From assembly GCA_903843315.1 (NCBI GenBank), contig CAIMPQ010000158.1:1-16290 (forward strand): DNA of 16,290 bases, given 5' to 3'. The notes beneath the pieces are model-generated. The model saw nothing but the letters and a program-made list of their open reading frames with translations. It was not told where the DNA came from and searched no databases. This DNA is from an uncultured beta proteobacterium (GTDB taxonomy: Bacteria; Pseudomonadota; Gammaproteobacteria; Burkholderiales; Burkholderiaceae). Below are positions 1-7,453 of the stretch, one piece after another; within the stretch, counting starts at the first letter, position 1, and each line of letters opens with the position of its first letter. Both the position numbers and the translations under genes were made by a program.

Positions 1-963
1 CCCGGAGGTGAATACTCCATCGAGATCGATCCGCGGCGAGTAACCGAGAAAGATATTGCGCTCTTGGCAGAATTGGGATTTAACCGCATTAGCCTTGGGG
101 TCCAAGATTTCAATCTTGCTGTACAAGAGGCGGTTCATCGTGTGCAGACTATTGAAGAGACTCAAGCTGTGATGGACTGGTCAAGAAAATATGGTTTTAA
201 ATCCAGAAGCGTCGATTTAATTTATGGTTTACCTAAGCAAACGCCTGAGACCTTCAAAGAAACGGTTGATACGGTCTTGGCCATGAATCCAGATCGTCTT
301 TCTGTGTATAACTATGCGCATTTGCCGCATATCTTTAAACCTCAACGTCGTATATCAGAGGCTGAACTGCCGCCTGCAGCTGATAAGCTAGACATCCTCT
401 CCAATACCATTGCGCGCTTAGGTGAGGCTGGTTATGTTTTCATTGGAATGGATCATTTTGCAAAGCCAGATGATGAATTGGCAATTGCACAAAAAGAAGG
501 AAAGCTACATCGTAATTTCCAAGGCTATTCAACTCAAGCGGAATGTGATCTCTTGGCATTTGGAATTTCCTCCATTGGCAAAGTGGACGATTGCTACTCT
601 CAAAATGTACGTACCTTGGATGAGTATTACGCAGCTCTAGATCAAGGGCATTTACCAGTACTCAGAGGTTTACAACTAAATCCAGATGATTTATTGCGTC
701 GTGAATTGATTGGTGAGTTGATGTGTCAATTTGCCCTCAATACCGAATCATTTGCAAATGCACATCACATTGATTTTTCTAGCTATTTCAAAGCGGAGCT
801 AGAAGAGCTCAAAGGCCTTGAGGATGCAGGCTTACTGGAATGGCAGGGCACCAGTATGCAGGTTCCAATCAAGGGCAGACTACTGGCAAGACGGGTAGCG
901 ATGACCTTCGATAGGCATCTTAGAGAGTCGCAGGCTAAAGGAACCTATTCCAAGGTGTTGTAG
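1..963 (+). CDS. hemN: Oxygen-independent coproporphyrinogen III oxidase, 5' truncated by window
   Basis: Radical-SAM enzyme that oxidatively decarboxylates coproporphyrinogen III to protoporphyrinogen IX without oxygen, in cytosolic heme synthesis. The reading frame is open from base 1, so the first in-frame TTG (64) is not the start and the gene begins outside the window. About 320 C-terminal residues are present. The match to HemN rests on conserved blocks: SIEIDPR, GFNRISLGVQDFN, DLIYGLPKQTPETF, DRLSVYNYAHLPHIF, GMDHFAKPDDELA and HRNFQGYSTQ. The C-terminal HemN domain is complete and ends near MTFDRHLRESQ. The CxxxCxxC iron-sulfur motif of radical-SAM proteins lies in the missing part and cannot be checked. 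Downstream, on the same strand, come two FNR-type boxes and ompW. Whether hemN itself is FNR-controlled would be decided upstream of the window. Identification is firm. Confidence 0.96.
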   Translation, partial: PGGEYSIEIDPRRVTEKDIALLAELGFNRISLGVQDFNLAVQEAVHRVQTIEETQAVMDWSRKYGFKSRSVDLIYGLPKQTPETFKETVDTVLAMNPDRLSVYNYAHLPHIFKPQRRISEAELPPAADKLDILSNTIARLGEAGYVFIGMDHFAKPDDELAIAQKEGKLHRNFQGYSTQAECDLLAFGISSIGKVDDCYSQNVRTLDEYYAALDQGHLPVLRGLQLNPDDLLRRELIGELMCQFALNTESFANAHHIDFSSYFKAELEELKGLEDAGLLEWQGTSMQVPIKGRLLARRVAMTFDRHLRESQAKGTYSKVL

Positions 964-1003
964 GTAATTTTTAAGACAAAGATTTGGGTAAATCCGAATC
1001 CAT

Positions 1004-1017
1004 TTGATCTGCATCAA
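1004..1017 (+). promoter_or_regulatory. FNR/ANR-type box, distal copy
   Basis: Perfect TTGAT-N4-ATCAA palindrome (TTGATCTGCATCAA), the consensus for the oxygen-sensing regulator FNR and relatives. It sits 41 bp after the hemN stop and its centre is 72 bp upstream of the centre of a second box. It most plausibly acts on ompW as a distal site. Confidence 0.75.
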
Positions 1018-1075
1018 GTAAATAACAAAACACTGTTGCTTTTCAGCAAATTTAAAAATCACAGCCTGATTTAAT

Positions 1076-1089
1076 TTGATTTGCATCAA
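1076..1089 (+). promoter_or_regulatory. FNR/ANR-type box, proximal copy, likely ompW activator site
   Basis: A second perfect TTGAT-N4-ATCAA palindrome (TTGATTTGCATCAA). Its centre is 1082.5. A start of transcription near 1124 would place the box at the canonical class II position of -41.5. A candidate -10 hexamer GAAAAT (1112-1117, 4 of 6 matches to TATAAT) fits that start. The box itself is read directly; the promoter geometry is inferred. Confidence 0.8.
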
Positions 1090-1101
1090 ATTCCTTCCCA
1101 C

Positions 1102-1136
1102 TTATCAATTCGAAAATGAACTCATCAAATTGATAA
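1102..1136 (+). repeat. Inverted repeat just upstream of ompW
   Basis: Nine-base arms TTATCAATT (1102-1110) and AATTGATAA (1128-1136) are perfect reverse complements separated by 17 bases. The right arm overlaps an everted FNR-like pair ATCAA-A-TTGAT (1124-1134). The repeat ends four bases before the ompW Shine-Dalgarno. It could be an operator or, if transcription begins upstream of it, an mRNA hairpin. Confidence 0.5.
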
Positions 1137-1152
1137 CTAAGAGGAAATCATC

Positions 1153-1797
1153 ATGCGTATTAAAACTCTCGTGGCAGCAATGGCTGCAGTAGCATCGCTA
1201 GCACCAATCGCCGCACAGGCACAAGCTGCAGCGGAAAATCCATGGATGATTCGTGTGCGCGCCGTGGATTTGTTGTTTCAGAATGGGCAATCTGGTGGTA
1301 ATGGATCAGTTCAGGCTTTAAATATTAAGGCACAGAATCAATGGATTCCTGAAGTGGATGTTTCTTATTTCTTTACTAAAAATATCGCTGCAGAGTTAGT
1401 TTTAACATATCCACAGCAAGTAAATATTACTGCTGGATCAGGCAATACCAACGTCGGTAAGATTACTGCTTTACCACCGTCCTTATTGGCACAGTATCAC
1501 TTTACAGATTTAGGTGCATTCAAACCATACGTAGGTCTCGGTGTGAACTACACAATTTTCGGTAATCGCCAAAATTTCCCAGCACTTGGAAATTCTGTAA
1601 CGGTTAATCAATCTAGCATTGGTGTAGTTGGACAAATCGGTATGGACTATATGTTTGATAAAAACTGGGGTATGAACGTTGACTTGAAATACGCAACTAT
1701 GAGCACTGAGGTTAAGACTGTTTCAGGCGGTACTAATTTAGGTACATTAACCTTGAATCCATGGATGCCAGCTGTAGGTGTGACATACAAGTTCTAA
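1153..1797 (+). CDS. ompW: OmpW family outer membrane protein
   Basis: Small eight-stranded beta-barrel of the OmpW/AlkL family, whose members form a hydrophobic channel in the outer membrane. The 214-residue product has a clear Sec signal peptide (MRIKTLV, then an Ala-rich core, with cleavage near AAQAQA, residues 20-26). The mature part has family features: an N-terminal WMIRVRA strand, IPEVDVSYFFTKNIAAELV, LAQYHF followed by FKPYVGLGVNYT, MDYMFDKNWGMNVDLKY, and a C-terminal strand ending in Phe (GVTYKF), as expected for BAM-dependent barrels. AGAGG at 1140-1144, eight bases before the ATG, fixes the start. In enterobacteria ompW is oxygen/FNR-regulated, and the two FNR boxes upstream suggest the same here. 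The gene is monocistronic: a strong terminator follows. The substrate is unknown. Confidence 0.93.
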   Translation: MRIKTLVAAMAAVASLAPIAAQAQAAAENPWMIRVRAVDLLFQNGQSGGNGSVQALNIKAQNQWIPEVDVSYFFTKNIAAELVLTYPQQVNITAGSGNTNVGKITALPPSLLAQYHFTDLGAFKPYVGLGVNYTIFGNRQNFPALGNSVTVNQSSIGVVGQIGMDYMFDKNWGMNVDLKYATMSTEVKTVSGGTNLGTLTLNPWMPAVGVTYKF

Positions 1798-1820
1798 GAA
1801 TTCAGTTCTTAGTGCTTGAG

Positions 1821-1849
1821 ATAGGGCCCCTAAGGGGCTCTATTTTTTT
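1821..1849 (+). terminator. Intrinsic terminator of ompW
   Basis: A ten-base-pair stem, ATAGGGCCCC / GGGGCTCTAT (one G-U pair) with a TAA loop, is followed at once by a run of seven T. It lies 24 bases after the ompW stop. On the minus strand no T run follows the stem, so it serves ompW rather than the convergent kinase-like gene. Confidence 0.9.
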
Positions 1850-1858
1850 GTCTGCAAT

Positions 1859-2455
1859 TTATTGCACTAAGTGGTTGAGTAGTGCCTCAAACTTGGCTTC
1901 ATCGAAATGTAAATTATCAAAGCGCTGTATTGCTATGTGTTCTGGTGGCTGCACTCTGCGCTTGAGGTACTGATCCCAGTGCGCGAGCTTGTATTCATCT
2001 CTGGGATCGGCACGCATTTCCATTCGATGTTTTGCTTCATTCGCTTCTAGATCAATCCAGGCGATTTTGATGCTAGATGCATTTGGAACTCCAAGCTCTT
2101 CTGGGTTAAACATCCTGCCACTTTGGATCTCGCTAGAGAATGGGCCTACAAGAATGACATTCACCCCAAGTTGAAGATTTTCTTTTGCTAGGGCAATGAG
2201 GCCTGAATATTCCCAATCCCGGAGGTTTTCAAGATAGTAGGGGCTGTCGCGATCATTGGGATTATTGGTGGTGAGCTCCATTACATGGGCGCTATAGGCT
2301 CCATAAACCGTATCTTTGTCCAGAAAGAAAAAATCTTCCCCTGTTTTTTCAACAATGCGCGGTAAGGCCTTTTTTGCTAAGGTGGATTTACCAGTGCCTG
2401 CATGACCTGCAAAGAGGATGAGGCGAGGGTTAGCGGTACTGAGTTTGCAGGTCAT
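1859..2455 (-). CDS. P-loop ATP-binding protein, predicted small-molecule kinase
   Basis: A 198-residue cytosolic protein with a strong Walker A motif, GHAGTGKST (residues 17-25), directly after a hydrophobic first strand (LILFA). It continues with FFFLDKDTVYGAYS, a second strand NVILVGPFSSEI (a candidate Walker B/effector region), and a charged, Arg-rich segment HRMEMRADPRDEYK near the position of the lid in nucleoside-kinase folds. This layout matches the predicted kinases of the AAA_33 / zeta-toxin-like P-loop kinase group. The substrate cannot be told. No antitoxin-like partner lies beside it, so a toxin role is not supported. The Shine-Dalgarno is AAGAGA, a few bases before the ATG. The gene diverges from uup and converges on ompW. 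Confidence 0.75.
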   Translation of the reverse strand: MTCKLSTANPRLILFAGHAGTGKSTLAKKALPRIVEKTGEDFFFLDKDTVYGAYSAHVMELTTNNPNDRDSPYYLENLRDWEYSGLIALAKENLQLGVNVILVGPFSSEIQSGRMFNPEELGVPNASSIKIAWIDLEANEAKHRMEMRADPRDEYKLAHWDQYLKRRVQPPEHIAIQRFDNLHFDEAKFEALLNHLVQ

Positions 2456-2488
2456 TTATCTCTTAATTTGGACTGATTGCTTTAGTAA

Positions 2489-2494
2489 ATTCTA
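2489..2494 (-). promoter_or_regulatory. Candidate -10 element for the P-loop kinase gene
   Basis: TAGAAT on the minus strand (5 of 6 matches to TATAAT) lies 33 bases upstream of the start codon, giving an mRNA leader of about 26 bases. No good -35 element is visible at 16-18 bases, so the call is tentative. Confidence 0.3.
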
Positions 2495-2544
2495 CTGCGC
2501 AACACCATGTTTATTAGAAATATCAGGAGATTGGGTGAAGTAGC

Positions 2545-2550
2545 GATAAT
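2545..2550 (+). promoter_or_regulatory. Candidate -10 element directly before uup (possible leaderless mRNA)
   Basis: GATAAT (5 of 6 matches to TATAAT) ends six bases before the uup ATG, so transcription would begin at or next to the A of the start codon. No convincing Shine-Dalgarno lies at normal distance: the nearest purine-rich block (AGGAG, 2525-2529) is 27 bases away. No clear -35 is present. Confidence 0.35.
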
Positions 2551-2556
2551 GTCGCC

Positions 2557-4497
2557 ATGGCTTTAATCGTACTCACTGATGCAAAACTGGCTTTCGGCCA
2601 CGTTGACCTCCTCGCAAACACGGCTTTTTCACTCGAATCGGGTGAGCGTGTTGGCTTAATTGGCCGTAATGGCACTGGCAAATCTTCTTTATTGAAGATA
2701 TTGGCTGGCATTGAAAAACTGGATGACGGACTCCTGCAGTATCAACAGGGCTTGCGTATTGCCTATGTTCCTCAGGAACCTATTTTTGACGCTGAAGAAA
2801 CGATATTTGAAACAGTCTCAAAGGGTGTGGCGCAGGCTAAGGCTTTGCGTGAAGAGTATGAGGCTCTAAGTGTGGGCGATTGGGATGATGCCTCGCATCA
2901 TCGTTTGGATGAAGTGCAATCTCAGTTAGAAGCCCTCAGTGGCTGGAACTGGGAGCAGCGGGTTTACGAGACATTAGATCGCCTGCATTTAGAGGCGGAT
3001 CTTAAAATCAGTACACTCTCGGGCGGAACCAAAAAACGTGTAGCACTTGCCCGCGCTTTAGTGGAAATGCCAGATGTTTTATTGCTCGATGAGCCAACCA
3101 ACCACTTGGACTTAGATTCAATCGCTTGGTTAGAAGAGCTTTTAAAGGAATACCAAGGATCAGTCATTCTGGTGACCCATGATCGTGCCTTTTTAGATAA
3201 TGTTTGTACCCAAATCGTGGAGTTGGATCGCGGGATCTTACGTAGCTATCCCGGTAACTTCACACAATACGAAGTATTAAAAGAACAAGAACTGAACTCC
3301 GAGTCATTGGCTAATGCAAGGGCTGATAAATTATTGGCTCAAGAGGAGGTATGGATACGTAAAGGGGTTGAAGCGCGTCGTACTCGAAGCGTAGCGCGTA
3401 TTGCACGTCTAGAGACATTGCGCAATAGCCGTGCCGAGCGCAGGGATGCGATGGGTCAAGTGAAATTGGCTGTTTCTGCGGGAGATCGTAGCGGTAAGAT
3501 CGTTGCTGATCTACAAAATGTCAGTAAATCTTACGATCGACCTATTGTTACTGACTTCACTGCAACGATTTTGCGTGGCGATAAAGTCGGTCTGCTTGGA
3601 CCGAATGGGGCTGGTAAAACGACTTTGCTCAAACTGATTCTTGGCACCATTGCTCCTGATTCTGGAACAGCAACGATGGGTACCCGCATTGAAGTAGCGT
3701 ACTTTGATCAAATGCGTGAAGGCTTGGATCTCAATGCTTCTCTTGAGGATTACATTAGCCCTGGTAGTGAGTGGATTGAAATTAATGGCAACAAAAAACA
3801 CGTCAAGAGCTATTTGAGTGATTTCTTATTTTCCCCAGAGCGCACCAATTCTCCAGTGAGCACTTTATCTGGAGGTGAGCGCAATCGTTTACTGCTAGCT
3901 CGTTTATTTGCGAGGCCTGCCAATGTATTGGTATTGGATGAGCCAACCAATGACTTGGATATTGATACCCTAGACTTGCTTGAGCAGTTGCTACAAGACT
4001 ATAAAGGGACTGTCTTCCTAGTCAGTCATGATCGTTACTTCTTAGATAACGTAGTTACTAGCATCATTGCGCATGAGGGTGAAGGATTCTGGCGAGAGTA
4101 TGAAGGTGGCTATGAGGATTGGAAAATTCAAAAAGCACGATCTGACAAGATTCGCGCTAGCAACTCTGCTACTAAGTCTGTCAATAAATCAGAGCTGAAG
4201 ATTGAAGCGAAGGCAGAGCTTAAAGTGGAGGCACAGGTTGTGGCTAAGCCGGCAAGCAAGAGTGGCGTACAAAAGCTCAATGGCAAAGAGCGTCAAGAGC
4301 TAGAGACTTTGCCTTTGCAAATCGAGGGGCTGGAGACTGAGCAGACGGACATTGGGATTGCGATGAGCAATCCAGAACTCTATAAAAATGAACCTGAGTT
4401 GGCAGCTAGCATGCAGGCGCGTTTAACGGAGATTACACTGCAGTTAGATCAAAACTTGCAACGCTGGGAGCAGCTCTTAAGCCGCTCCGAGTCATAG
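2557..4497 (+). CDS. uup: ABC-F ATPase Uup
   Basis: A 646-residue soluble ABC-F protein with two ATPase domains and no membrane segment. Domain 1 has Walker A GRNGTGKSS (36-44), signature LSGG (154-157) and Walker B LLLDEPTNHLD (Asp178, Glu179). Domain 2 has GPNGAGKTT (348-356), LSGG (437-440) and LVLDEPTNDLD (Asp461, Glu462). All catalytic residues are intact. A charged linker (about 240-310) separates the domains. A Lys/Glu-rich tether (about 540-570, containing two ELK(I/V)EA-type units) leads to a C-terminal helical hairpin (about 575-646), as in Uup. Length and the C-terminal domain favour Uup over EttA or YheS. Family members act at the ribosome, and E. coli Uup has also been tied to DNA-repair phenotypes and precise transposon excision. 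The gene ends with tandem stops (TAG TAA) 15 bp from the convergent cbpM, with no terminator between them. Confidence 0.9.
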   Translation: MALIVLTDAKLAFGHVDLLANTAFSLESGERVGLIGRNGTGKSSLLKILAGIEKLDDGLLQYQQGLRIAYVPQEPIFDAEETIFETVSKGVAQAKALREEYEALSVGDWDDASHHRLDEVQSQLEALSGWNWEQRVYETLDRLHLEADLKISTLSGGTKKRVALARALVEMPDVLLLDEPTNHLDLDSIAWLEELLKEYQGSVILVTHDRAFLDNVCTQIVELDRGILRSYPGNFTQYEVLKEQELNSESLANARADKLLAQEEVWIRKGVEARRTRSVARIARLETLRNSRAERRDAMGQVKLAVSAGDRSGKIVADLQNVSKSYDRPIVTDFTATILRGDKVGLLGPNGAGKTTLLKLILGTIAPDSGTATMGTRIEVAYFDQMREGLDLNASLEDYISPGSEWIEINGNKKHVKSYLSDFLFSPERTNSPVSTLSGGERNRLLLARLFARPANVLVLDEPTNDLDIDTLDLLEQLLQDYKGTVFLVSHDRYFLDNVVTSIIAHEGEGFWREYEGGYEDWKIQKARSDKIRASNSATKSVNKSELKIEAKAELKVEAQVVAKPASKSGVQKLNGKERQELETLPLQIEGLETEQTDIGIAMSNPELYKNEPELAASMQARLTEITLQLDQNLQRWEQLLSRSES

Positions 4498-4512
4498 TAA
4501 TCCCAAATTAAG

Positions 4513-4824
4513 CTAAATCTGGCGGTTCAAAAGGGCTCGCAACTGCGTAATCTCCTCTAGGAGTTCCAGTGCTAAAGCAACGCCCGGAACATTGAGCTCT
4601 AGATCGTGCGTGAGATGAGCTGCAGTTTTAGCTCTTCTGAGTGAGTCACCACTAAAGCGCCAATCTTCAGGGGATGCACCAGTAGGGCTGAGTACGCCTT
4701 CGGTAACCCAAGACATGATGAGTTCTTGTGGCGTACATGAGGCATGGGAGAGTTCCACAATAGTCATGTGCACTTCATTTTCTACAACACTACCTTCAAT
4801 CCAGGTGATATTCGTTTGGGCCAT
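4513..4824 (-). CDS. cbpM: Chaperone modulator CbpM
   Basis: A 103-residue protein resembling the CbpM / MerR-like modulators that bind the J domain of CbpA and block both its co-chaperone and DNA-binding activity. The pattern fits: an N-terminal strand region (VVENEVHMTIVELSHAS), a winged-helix-like part (PQELIMSWVTEGVLSP, then EDWRFSGDSLRRAKTAAHL), and a C-terminal helix rich in Leu/Glu (LNVPGVALALELLEEIT) that runs to the end. The length equals that of E. coli CbpM (about 101). It starts four bases after the cbpA stop, so the two are surely cotranscribed. It converges on uup with a 15-bp gap. Confidence 0.88.
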   Translation of the reverse strand: MAQTNITWIEGSVVENEVHMTIVELSHASCTPQELIMSWVTEGVLSPTGASPEDWRFSGDSLRRAKTAAHLTHDLELNVPGVALALELLEEITQLRALLNRQI

Positions 4825-4828
4825 AGGA

Positions 4829-5809
4829 TCATCCCTTCAAATGAGATCTAGGGTTGAAATCAAAAGCCTTCTCAAAATGTTGATAGGCTTCTTTTTGTGC
4901 GTCGCTTGTTGCAGGAGGTAAAGCAATGGTTGGAACTACATATAAATCGCCAGGCTCTGCGCTCGGAATACCTTTACCTTTGAGGCGCATCTTGCGGCCT
5001 GCAACGGTTCCCGCGGGAATCTTTAACTCCAATGTTGAACCTGCTGGAGTGGGGACGTTGACGGTGGTACCTAATGCAGCTTCCCACGGTGCCAACGGAA
5101 TATCGATGAAGACATCTTTGCCATCAACGCGATAGATGGGGTTTGGATGAAAATCAATTTCTAAATAGAGATCACCTGCAGGTCCTTCGCCTACGCCAGG
5201 GCCACCTTGGCCTGAGAGACGGAGATTTTGTCCTGCTTTAATGCCCTTTGGAATACTGACGTCTAATTTCCGTTCTTGTGTGCTGACGTGGCCGCTAGCG
5301 TCACGCGTTGGCATATGTAAGGCGATAGTACGTTTAGCACCGTTATACGCATCCGCAATATCAATCAAAATTTTAGCGTGATGATCTTGGCCTTTGAAGT
5401 TCATTCCTTGATGTTGCTGTCCGCCACGACCCCCTTGACGATGTCTGCCTCTACCAAAAAGGGATTCAAAGAATTCACTCTGGTCACCTTCGAAACCACC
5501 GCCATAGCCTGGGTTGTCACCACCAAAGCCACCATCAGAATATTCAAAACCTTCATTCCAATTTGGTGGAGGAGTGAACTCTTGACCATTTTTCCAGTTA
5601 GCACCAAAGCGATCGTAGGCTGCGCGTTTTTCAGTATCTTTCAAAACGGCATAAGCTTCACCAAGTTGCTTGAACTGTTCTTCTGCACCAGCTTCTTTGT
5701 TGACGTCTGGATGATATTTGCGGGCCAACTTGCGGTAGGCCGCCTTAATTTCTGCCTCGGCAGCGGAGCGTGGTACACCGAGCGTTTCGTAGTAATCCTG
5801 AAATTTCAT
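4829..5809 (-). CDS. cbpA: DnaJ-type co-chaperone, curved DNA-binding protein CbpA
   Basis: A class II J-domain protein that stimulates DnaK ATPase; in enterobacteria it is also a nucleoid protein of stationary phase. The 326 residues comprise a J domain (about 4-70) with the essential HPD at 33-35, a Gly/Phe-rich stretch (about 75-130, with repeated GGFGG/GYGGG and GRGGQQ), and the two beta-sandwich substrate-binding domains, including LDVSIPKGIKAGQNLRL and the LKIPAGTVAGRKMRLKGKG block. There is no zinc finger (no CxxCxGxG repeats), which separates it from DnaJ. The pairing with cbpM supports CbpA over generic DjlA-like proteins. The Shine-Dalgarno is weak (CAGG three bases before ATG). A 48-bp gap after the upstream dehydratase gene holds a TAGAAT hexamer on this strand (5844-5849) that could be its own -10. 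Confidence 0.9.
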   Translation of the reverse strand: MKFQDYYETLGVPRSAAEAEIKAAYRKLARKYHPDVNKEAGAEEQFKQLGEAYAVLKDTEKRAAYDRFGANWKNGQEFTPPPNWNEGFEYSDGGFGGDNPGYGGGFEGDQSEFFESLFGRGRHRQGGRGGQQHQGMNFKGQDHHAKILIDIADAYNGAKRTIALHMPTRDASGHVSTQERKLDVSIPKGIKAGQNLRLSGQGGPGVGEGPAGDLYLEIDFHPNPIYRVDGKDVFIDIPLAPWEAALGTTVNVPTPAGSTLELKIPAGTVAGRKMRLKGKGIPSAEPGDLYVVPTIALPPATSDAQKEAYQHFEKAFDFNPRSHLKG

Positions 5810-5812
5810 GAG

Positions 5813-5830
5813 CCTGATTCAATCCTGATT
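5813..5830. repeat. Tandem CCTGATT repeats before cbpA
   Basis: CCTGATT occurs at 5813-5819 and again at 5824-5830, eleven bases apart, or one helical turn. The pair lies a few bases upstream of the cbpA start codon, where a regulator or start-proximal operator could bind. It may be chance, since the unit is only seven bases. Confidence 0.25.
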
Positions 5831-5857
5831 AAGCTAATGATGAATTCTACATTCCTC

Positions 5858-7405
5858 TTAGCTCATCACCCCGATTTGCCATGGAACAAACTCATAATCG
5901 CCCAACCCAAGCAGCTCGCTTTTAGAGGGCTCTCCTGAAGCGGTGCGCAGGAAAAGCGCAAATATTTGCTGCCCCATCTCTTGAACGGATACGGTGCCAT
6001 CCAAGATTTCCCCGCAATTAATATCCATATCCTCAGTAAGTCTCTGATACATAGGGGTATTCGTAGCCAGTTTGATGCAGGGGGCCGGCTTCGAGCCAAA
6101 CATGGATCCTCTCCCGGTAGTAAAGGCAATGAGGTTGGCACCACCGGCAATTTGTCCGGTAGCTGAGACTGGATCAAACCCTGGGGTATCCATAAAGACA
6201 AAGCCTTTTGTAGTCACAGGCTCAGCGTATTTATACACTTCCATTAGGGGCCCAGTACCCCCCTTCATGGAGGAGCCCAATGATTTTTCAAAGATGTTGG
6301 CCAAACCACCAATCTGGTTTCCGGGACTAACCTGACCATTAATCTGTACATCTCGCCCAACCGAATATTCGTCTTTCCACCAACGTATCCTGGAAATCAA
6401 CTTCTCACCGATGGCTTTACTTGCGGCACGCCGAGTGAGGGTATGTTCAACACCATAGATCTCTGGTGTTTCAGAGAGGATGCCTGTTCCACCATGGCGA
6501 GCCAATATATCAATAGCCGCCCCTAGAGCTGGATTTGCAGTGATGGATGAGAATCCATCCGAGCCACCGCATTGCAAGCCTACACATAGATGGCTAGCCG
6601 AGACAGTTTCCCGCTTGGCTTTGTTTGCTTCTGTAAGCAGCGCCTTGACCGCTTCTATTCCTGCTTCAATCGTTTTGCGAGTCCCGCCAGTCTCTTGCAT
6701 GATGAAGGTGTGCAAATTATTACCGGCAGTTAAGTCTTCCTGCTCCATCAGGCCTTTAAGTTGATTACGTTCACAGCCTAAGCCAACAATCAGTGCGGCA
6801 GCAAGGTTAGGGTGACGAGCATAGCCAGCCATGGTGCGGCGCAGGAGTTCCATAGGTTCGCCACTCATTTCCATGCCGCAACCAATATCGTGACTAAATG
6901 CCACAACACCATCGACGTTTGGAAAATCTTTCAAACGTTCTGGTGTAAACCAATCTGCAATTTTGTTTACTACCGTTGCTGAGCAATTAACAGTCGATAG
7001 GATGCCAATAAAGTTACGCGTACCCACTTTGCCATTCGGCCTTACATAACCCTGAAATGTGGCGCGCTCTGACTCGGGAAGCATTTGAATAGGCTTGAAC
7101 TCGCTGGCATACGCGTAGTCACGATCAAATTCACGGAACTCCGTGTTGTGACTGTGAACCATCGTGCCCGCTTCAATATCCGTGTTGGCAAAACCCACCG
7201 TCACGTTGTACTTCAGAATCGGCTCACCTTTGAGAATCTTCTTTGCAGCAATTTTGTAGCCAGCAGGAACTTGACTGCGGCTCGTGAAATTCTCACTTGG
7301 CACTTCGGCGCCAATGCCAATATCAATGCGGGCTACGACAATGTTGTCACTGGGATGTAAGCGAATAATCGGGCCGATTAAGCGCTTTTCGGAGATTTCA
7401 ATCAT
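5858..7405 (-). CDS. UxaA/GarD-family sugar-acid dehydratase (altronate or galactarate dehydratase-like)
   Basis: A 515-residue cytosolic metal-dependent hydro-lyase that removes water from a hexonate or aldarate. An N-terminal SAF-like domain (about 10-90, LHPSDNIVVA) precedes the UxaA core. Core motifs include FQGYVRPNGKVGTRN (117-131), SHDIGCGMEMSG (Cys176), VGLGCERNQ (Cys211), LQCGGSDGFSSITANPALG (Cys279) and MDTPGFDPVSATGQIAGG, then FTTGRGSMFG and DMDINCGEILDG near the C-terminus. Carrying the SAF and catalytic parts in one chain and the length (E. coli GarD about 523, UxaA about 495) fit both; the MDTPGFDPVS-to-FTTGRG stretch reads closer to GarD. The substrate is therefore left open. 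It follows pirin with a 48-bp gap and precedes cbpA. The Shine-Dalgarno is poor: GAGG lies 13 bases before the ATG. Confidence 0.85.
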   Translation of the reverse strand: MIEISEKRLIGPIIRLHPSDNIVVARIDIGIGAEVPSENFTSRSQVPAGYKIAAKKILKGEPILKYNVTVGFANTDIEAGTMVHSHNTEFREFDRDYAYASEFKPIQMLPESERATFQGYVRPNGKVGTRNFIGILSTVNCSATVVNKIADWFTPERLKDFPNVDGVVAFSHDIGCGMEMSGEPMELLRRTMAGYARHPNLAAALIVGLGCERNQLKGLMEQEDLTAGNNLHTFIMQETGGTRKTIEAGIEAVKALLTEANKAKRETVSASHLCVGLQCGGSDGFSSITANPALGAAIDILARHGGTGILSETPEIYGVEHTLTRRAASKAIGEKLISRIRWWKDEYSVGRDVQINGQVSPGNQIGGLANIFEKSLGSSMKGGTGPLMEVYKYAEPVTTKGFVFMDTPGFDPVSATGQIAGGANLIAFTTGRGSMFGSKPAPCIKLATNTPMYQRLTEDMDINCGEILDGTVSVQEMGQQIFALFLRTASGEPSKSELLGLGDYEFVPWQIGVMS

Positions 7406-7453
7406 GGTGAATAGCGATCCTCAAATAGAAATGGGTAAATCTTCGACAGATAA

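Noticed and set aside
981..994. Hairpin GATTT-GGGT-AAATC after hemN as a terminator
   Set aside because: Only five A/T-rich pairs and no T run follow. A second small stem (TTGCT-TTTC-AGCAA, 1036-1049) is equally weak. Read-through into ompW cannot be excluded.
880..1101. Minus-strand frame across the hemN end and the FNR boxes
   Set aside because: It overlaps the conserved HemN C-terminus and the regulatory region, and its translation has no recognisable feature.
4150..4270. Lys/Glu-rich ELK(I/V)EA repeats in the uup tether as a recombination or phase-variation tract
   Set aside because: The units differ at the nucleotide level and are only two in number. Charged tethers before the C-terminal domain are normal in Uup.
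4498..4512. A terminator between convergent uup and cbpM
   Set aside because: The 15-base gap holds no stem or T run. Any terminator must lie inside the coding ends, and none was seen.
5378..5938. A 186-codon plus-strand open frame opposite cbpA
   Set aside because: The opposite strand encodes a textbook J-domain protein with HPD and Gly/Phe region. The plus-strand frame starts and ends at unrelated points, has no Shine-Dalgarno, and its translation shows no domain. It is a shadow frame.
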